In this document: piece by piece, positions 30,120 to 33,016 of the stretch | Layout: each line of letters begins with the position of its first letter | Position numbering within the stretch: the stretch's first letter is position 1 | NCBI GenBank assembly: GCA_017515635.1 | Contig: JAFWFO010000040.1 | Coordinates: 1-33,016, forward strand | Length of the DNA: 33,016 bases | Source: Selenomonadaceae bacterium | GTDB lineage: Bacteria > Bacillota > Negativicutes > Selenomonadales > Selenomonadaceae | Direction: 5' to 3' | Program-made: the position numbers and the translations under genes | The notes under the pieces: generated by a model | What the model saw: the letters and a program-made list of their open reading frames with translations, nothing else | Databases searched by the model: none | What the model was told of the DNA's origin: nothing

Positions 30120-30689
30120 ATGGACAGCGGCACATGTGGTGAAAATTTGACGTGGCAACTCGACGAAGACGGCACACTTACCATAAGCGGGCAAGGCGAA
30201 ATGAGCGATTACGAGCTTTTGATTAACGAATCGCCCTGGCATTCGGCTTGCGAAGACATTAAAACGATTATTATCGGCGAAGGCGTCACGGCGATAGGCA
30301 AAGAGACCTTCAACGACTGCAAAAACGTCACGAAAGTTGTTATTCCGGCAGGAATTACGCGAATCGGCGACTGGGCATTTGCGGCGTGCGCAAGTTTGAA
30401 AGAAATTTCGTTGCCTGAAGGCGTTCAAACGATTGAAAACGGTACTTTTGCTTACTGCAAGAGCATTGAGAGCGTCGAATTGCCCGAAACCATTACCGAA
30501 ATCGGCAGTTCCGCGTTCGTAGGTTGCGAAAGTCTTAAAGAAATCAGACTTCCTGCCTCTGTTAAATCGATCGGCAACTGGGTTTTCGAGGAATGCACCA
30601 ATTTGGAGACAATCAGCGTGCCCGACGGCGTTGAAAACGTCGAAGATTACGCGTTCAACGGAAACAATGCTCAAGTGGTCACTTATTGA
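30120..30689 (+). CDS. BspA-type leucine-rich repeat protein lacking a signal peptide
   Basis: The 189-residue protein starts MDSGTCGENLTWQLDEDGTL, the typical cap found just after the signal or linker of BspA-like surface proteins, then carries about five LRR_5 units with the pattern (T/S)-I-x-x-x-A-F-x-x-C-x-x-L-x-x-I-x-(L/I)-P. In relatives these repeats bind host or matrix proteins on the cell surface. Here no signal peptide or anchor exists and the ATG, with AAGGAGG upstream, directly begins the cap. It may therefore be cytoplasmic, use another export route, or be a shortened copy. A promoter and a terminator frame it as a single gene. Confidence 0.88.
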   Translation: MDSGTCGENLTWQLDEDGTLTISGQGEMSDYELLINESPWHSACEDIKTIIIGEGVTAIGKETFNDCKNVTKVVIPAGITRIGDWAFAACASLKEISLPEGVQTIENGTFAYCKSIESVELPETITEIGSSAFVGCESLKEIRLPASVKSIGNWVFEECTNLETISVPDGVENVEDYAFNGNNAQVVTY

Positions 30690-30709
30690 AACTTCCCGAT
30701 ATATTTTTG

Positions 30710-30732
30710 CCCCGCAAGGGGATTATTTTTTG
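30710..30732 (+). terminator. Terminator of the leucine-rich repeat gene
   Basis: CCCC-GCAA-GGGG stem-loop followed by ATTATTTTTT. Confidence 0.7.
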
Positions 30733-30742
30733 TCGGAGACGT

Positions 30743-30748
30743 TATAAT
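30743..30748 (+). promoter_or_regulatory. Candidate -10 element of the 30767 gene
   Basis: Perfect TATAAT 19 bases before the ATG; no convincing -35, since that position overlaps the preceding terminator. Confidence 0.35.
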
Positions 30749-30766
30749 TATTTCGAGGTGATGTTT

Positions 30767-31162
30767 ATGAAAAAATTTTTTGCGACGATTTTGGTCGTCG
30801 GATTGATTTTTTTATCCGCACAAGCTCAAGCGCGAGAACTTACCGCCGAAGACGAAGCTTTTGCCAAAGAGGCGATTACCAACGAGCTGACCGAGTGGGG
30901 TTGCACGCCGTTAAAAATTTGGTTTAGCGGAACGCCGATTGAAGACGCAGAAAATGTCAAATACATGAATGACTTGGCGTCCGGCAAGAATCTTGAGCCG
31001 AAATTTACCGCGTGCATGGTGTTTTACAGCAACTTTATGTCGCCGCCCGATCCGCACGACGGAAAACCGACTGCGTGGACTTACGACAAAGAATATAAAG
31101 ATTATTCGTGGTATTTCGGACTGTACGAGGGCGAATGGATTCTCATGACGTACGGTTATTGA
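30767..31162 (+). CDS. Small exported hypothetical protein
   Basis: Not recognised. The 131-residue product has a clear Sec signal peptide (MKKFFATILVVGLIFLSAQA, cleavage after AQAQA near residue 22), and a mature part of about 110 residues with several Trp and Tyr near the end (SWYFGLYEGEWILMTYGY). One Cys near residue 44 and one near 84 could form a disulfide. The ATG at 30767 is chosen because GAGG stands 8 bases upstream and because it starts the signal peptide; another ATG 6 bases earlier lies too near the ribosome site, and the upstream extension crosses the preceding terminator. A terminator follows at 31199. Single-gene unit. Confidence 0.75.
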   Translation: MKKFFATILVVGLIFLSAQAQARELTAEDEAFAKEAITNELTEWGCTPLKIWFSGTPIEDAENVKYMNDLASGKNLEPKFTACMVFYSNFMSPPDPHDGKPTAWTYDKEYKDYSWYFGLYEGEWILMTYGY

Positions 31163-31198
31163 TGATTTTCGCCCGAAAAAATTTTTTTAAGTCTCAAT

Positions 31199-31222
31199 CC
31201 CCGATTGGGGCTTATTTTTTTT
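31199..31222 (+). terminator. Terminator of the 30767 gene
   Basis: CCCC-GATT-GGGG stem-loop followed by CTTA and eight to nine T. Confidence 0.75.
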
Positions 31223-31258
31223 GCCGAAGTCATTTAAAATCGCGTCGAGGTGATTGAC

Positions 31259-32785
31259 ATGAAGAAATTTTTGGCGGCAATTTGCGCGGCGGGTTTGCTG
31301 ATGACGGGTTGCGGCTCTCAAAAAGAAATTTCCGACGACAAAAAAACTTTTACCTACGGAACGATGGCTTACGGCGTCGCGATGGAAAATGTCGTCACGA
31401 ATCCGCACGAAAGTTACAGCGGCTGGTCAACTTTGCGCTACGGTGTCGGCGAAACACTCTTCAAGTTCAACGAAAACATGCAACTTGAGCCGTGGCTTGC
31501 GGAAAGTTTCGAGCAGGTCGACGACTTCACGGTCAAAATTAAAATAAATGACGCCGCGAAATTTTCAAACGGCAAAAAAGTCGACGGGCTTGCCGTCAAA
31601 AAATGTTTGGAAGCTTTAATCGCCAATCACGACCGCGCTCCGAAAGATTTAAAAATTTCTTCGATTGAGGCCGACGGGCAATTTGTGACGATAAAATCTT
31701 CCGAAAAAGTTCCCGCGCTGTTAAATTATCTCAGCGACCCTTACGGCTGCATTATCGATGTTGATTCGGGCGTCGAAAATAAAATTGTTGTCGGCACGGG
31801 CGCATATAAAGCCGTTAAAGTTACCGACACGCAAATTGAACTTGTCGCGAACGAAAATTATTGGGGCAACGTCAAGCCGAAACTCGATAAAATTGTCGTG
31901 AAGAGCATTACCGACGGCGACACGCTCACAATGGCAATGCAAAACGGCGAACTTGACGCAGTTCAGGGACTTCCTTACTCAAGTTTGAAACTTTTCGGCG
32001 ACGGTTACAAAATTTCTCAAACAAACACGTCGCGAGTTTATCAAGCGGCGTTTAATTTCAAAACGCCCGAACTTCAAGATTTAAACGTCCGAAAAGCAAT
32101 TTCGATGGCGATTGACAAAGAAAATTTCTGCAAAGTTTTGCTGAACGGCAACGGCACGCCCGCAGTCGGCGCATTTCCCGCAAATTTGTCTTTCGGCGGC
32201 GATAAAGTTCACGCGGAAAAATTTAATCTCGACGGCGCGAAAAAACTTTTGGCTGATTCGGGCTGGACTGATTCCGACGGCGACGGTTTTGTCGACAAAG
32301 ACGGCAAAAATCTTGAATTGCGCTGGCTGACTTACACTTCGCGACAAGAATTGCCGTTGCTTGCCGAAGCCGCGCAGGCCAGTTTGAAACAAATCGGCGT
32401 AAAACTCGACGTGAACGCCACCGACAATTACAAAACTTTCCTCAAGAACGGCGATTACGACATTTTCGCGAAAGCTATCGTCACTGCGCCGACGGGCGAC
32501 CCCGAATATTATTTCACGAGCCACATTGTCAGCGGAGCCGTCGATAACGCAGGTTTTTATGACAGCGCGGAAATTTCTGCGCTTGAAAACGAATTGCACA
32601 ACACTTTTGGCGCGGAAAAACGTTCGGAACTCGCAATTAAAATGTCTCAGCAAATTTTGGACGATTGCGCGCTGATTTACGCGTCACATTTGCGCATGTC
32701 GTTCGTCATGAAACCGAACATTGAAGGCTTTAAAGCTCATCCGTCCGATTATTACGAGATTACCGCCGAGCTCGATAAAAAATAA
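31259..32785 (+). CDS. ABC transporter family 5 solute-binding lipoprotein
   Basis: A 508-residue lipoprotein of the peptide/nickel (SBP_bac_5, OppA/NikA-like) class. Lipobox LLMTG|C with lipidated C18, then the family pattern: YGVGETLFKFNENMQLEPWLAE near 60-81, the TVKIKINDAAKFSNGKKVDG segment near 90-110, DLNVRKAISMAIDKENF near 277-293 and the C-terminal HLRMSFVMKPNIEGF. It captures a peptide, nickel chelate or similar solute outside the membrane for an ABC permease; neither permease nor ATPase genes follow, since a terminator and an IS element come next. ATG at 31259 has GAGG 8 bases upstream; a GTG at 31250 overlaps that site. Ligand not predictable by eye. Confidence 0.92.
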   Translation: MKKFLAAICAAGLLMTGCGSQKEISDDKKTFTYGTMAYGVAMENVVTNPHESYSGWSTLRYGVGETLFKFNENMQLEPWLAESFEQVDDFTVKIKINDAAKFSNGKKVDGLAVKKCLEALIANHDRAPKDLKISSIEADGQFVTIKSSEKVPALLNYLSDPYGCIIDVDSGVENKIVVGTGAYKAVKVTDTQIELVANENYWGNVKPKLDKIVVKSITDGDTLTMAMQNGELDAVQGLPYSSLKLFGDGYKISQTNTSRVYQAAFNFKTPELQDLNVRKAISMAIDKENFCKVLLNGNGTPAVGAFPANLSFGGDKVHAEKFNLDGAKKLLADSGWTDSDGDGFVDKDGKNLELRWLTYTSRQELPLLAEAAQASLKQIGVKLDVNATDNYKTFLKNGDYDIFAKAIVTAPTGDPEYYFTSHIVSGAVDNAGFYDSAEISALENELHNTFGAEKRSELAIKMSQQILDDCALIYASHLRMSFVMKPNIEGFKAHPSDYYEITAELDKK

Positions 32786-32816
32786 AGTCGTTTGTCATAA
32801 AGATGCATGAAGTTAA

Positions 32817-32846
32817 AACCGTGCGGATTGGCCGTGCGGTTTTTTG
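32817..32846 (+). terminator. Terminator of the solute-binding protein gene
   Basis: AACCG / CGGTT outer stem with inner GCGG/CCGT pairing, followed by TTTTTT. Confidence 0.65.
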
Positions 32847-32966
32847 TGCGCTTACAGTGACGTTAATCACTTTTAACGCTTGAAAGTACAATGCAAGTGC
32901 AACAAATGAAAAACCCATAGAATCCTGCTAAAATGTTTGTAACCTAAAAGCAAAAGCAGGGATAAA

Positions 32967-33016
32967 ATGAGTTACAAACATCTTAGCATAACCGAGCGCG
33001 AAAAGATACTGTTCCA
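32967..33016 (+). mobile_element. IS30-family transposase, 5' end (cut by window)
   Basis: The ATG at 32967 opens a frame reading MSYKHLSITEREKILF up to the window end. This matches the N-terminal helix-turn-helix start of IS30-family transposases (YKHL-T-EREKI). The left end of the element should lie in the preceding 100 bases (about 32870-32960), which contain no gene; the terminal inverted repeat cannot be fixed without the right end. Confidence 0.75.

Overview
The window reads as chromosomal DNA of an anaerobic, motile member of the Bacillota with a Gram-negative-type envelope, most likely Negativicutes (Selenomonadales). This is inferred from gene content: TrmK and DUF896 (Firmicutes-type), CsaB pyruvyl transferase (SLH-type wall anchoring), a SpoIVB/S55-like peptidase in a flagellated cell, BioY, a CD1871A-type CXXC miniprotein, the MEP-pathway enzyme IspG and a superoxide reductase. 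Spacing is tight, Shine-Dalgarno sites are strong (GGAGG), and A/T runs of the AAAATTTT type often lie just before them. No rRNA, tRNA or CRISPR array was seen.

Layout. 1-542 (-): secreted TPR protein running off the left edge. 784-2047 (+): two unrecognised genes with sigma70-like and sigma28-like promoter elements. 2172-13097 (-): a block reading, from upstream to downstream, recG, a phosphodiester-glycosidase-domain exported protein, an S55 peptidase, murA, a type IV pilin-like gene, flagellin, trmK and radA, with internal promoters. 13265-17574 (+): two tandem paralogues of about 610-640 aa that start with the same MAEFIFDLQRFP tag, carry a Gly/Asp-rich linker and about five ~70-residue modules, and have matching double promoters. 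Between them lies a decayed third transcription unit. 17692-19917 (-): csaB, a small coiled-coil membrane protein and an iron/haem-type ABC ATPase. 20115-21560 (+): TlpA-like lipoprotein, CD1871A miniprotein (overlapping both neighbours) and a polyferredoxin. 21599-22660 (-) ispG diverges from bioY (22795-23328, +), which has a palindromic operator candidate. 23420-23800 (+) superoxide reductase converges on an RTX-like gene (23882-25426, -). Then an AAA+ ATPase (+). The 28446-29941 stretch (-) is an apparent operon DUF896 - proC - DUF805 - U32-peptidase remnant - orphan condensation domain fused to a cyclic-nucleotide-binding-like domain. 30120-32785 (+): BspA-type leucine-rich repeat protein, small exported protein, family-5 solute-binding lipoprotein. 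At the right edge an IS30-type transposase begins.

Most notable: (i) the DLQRF-tag paralogue family, whose repeat module reappears as the C-terminus of the RTX-like protein; (ii) an 11-base G/C homopolymer exactly in the -10/-35 spacer of the RTX-like gene, suggesting phase-variable expression; (iii) a condensation domain that has lost its whole HHxxxDG motif and is fused to a cNMP-binding-like domain; (iv) a 47-residue CXXC gene coupled to the thioredoxin and polyferredoxin genes. These are surface/redox functions around a housekeeping backbone. All functional claims rest on reading motifs by eye; no database search was run.
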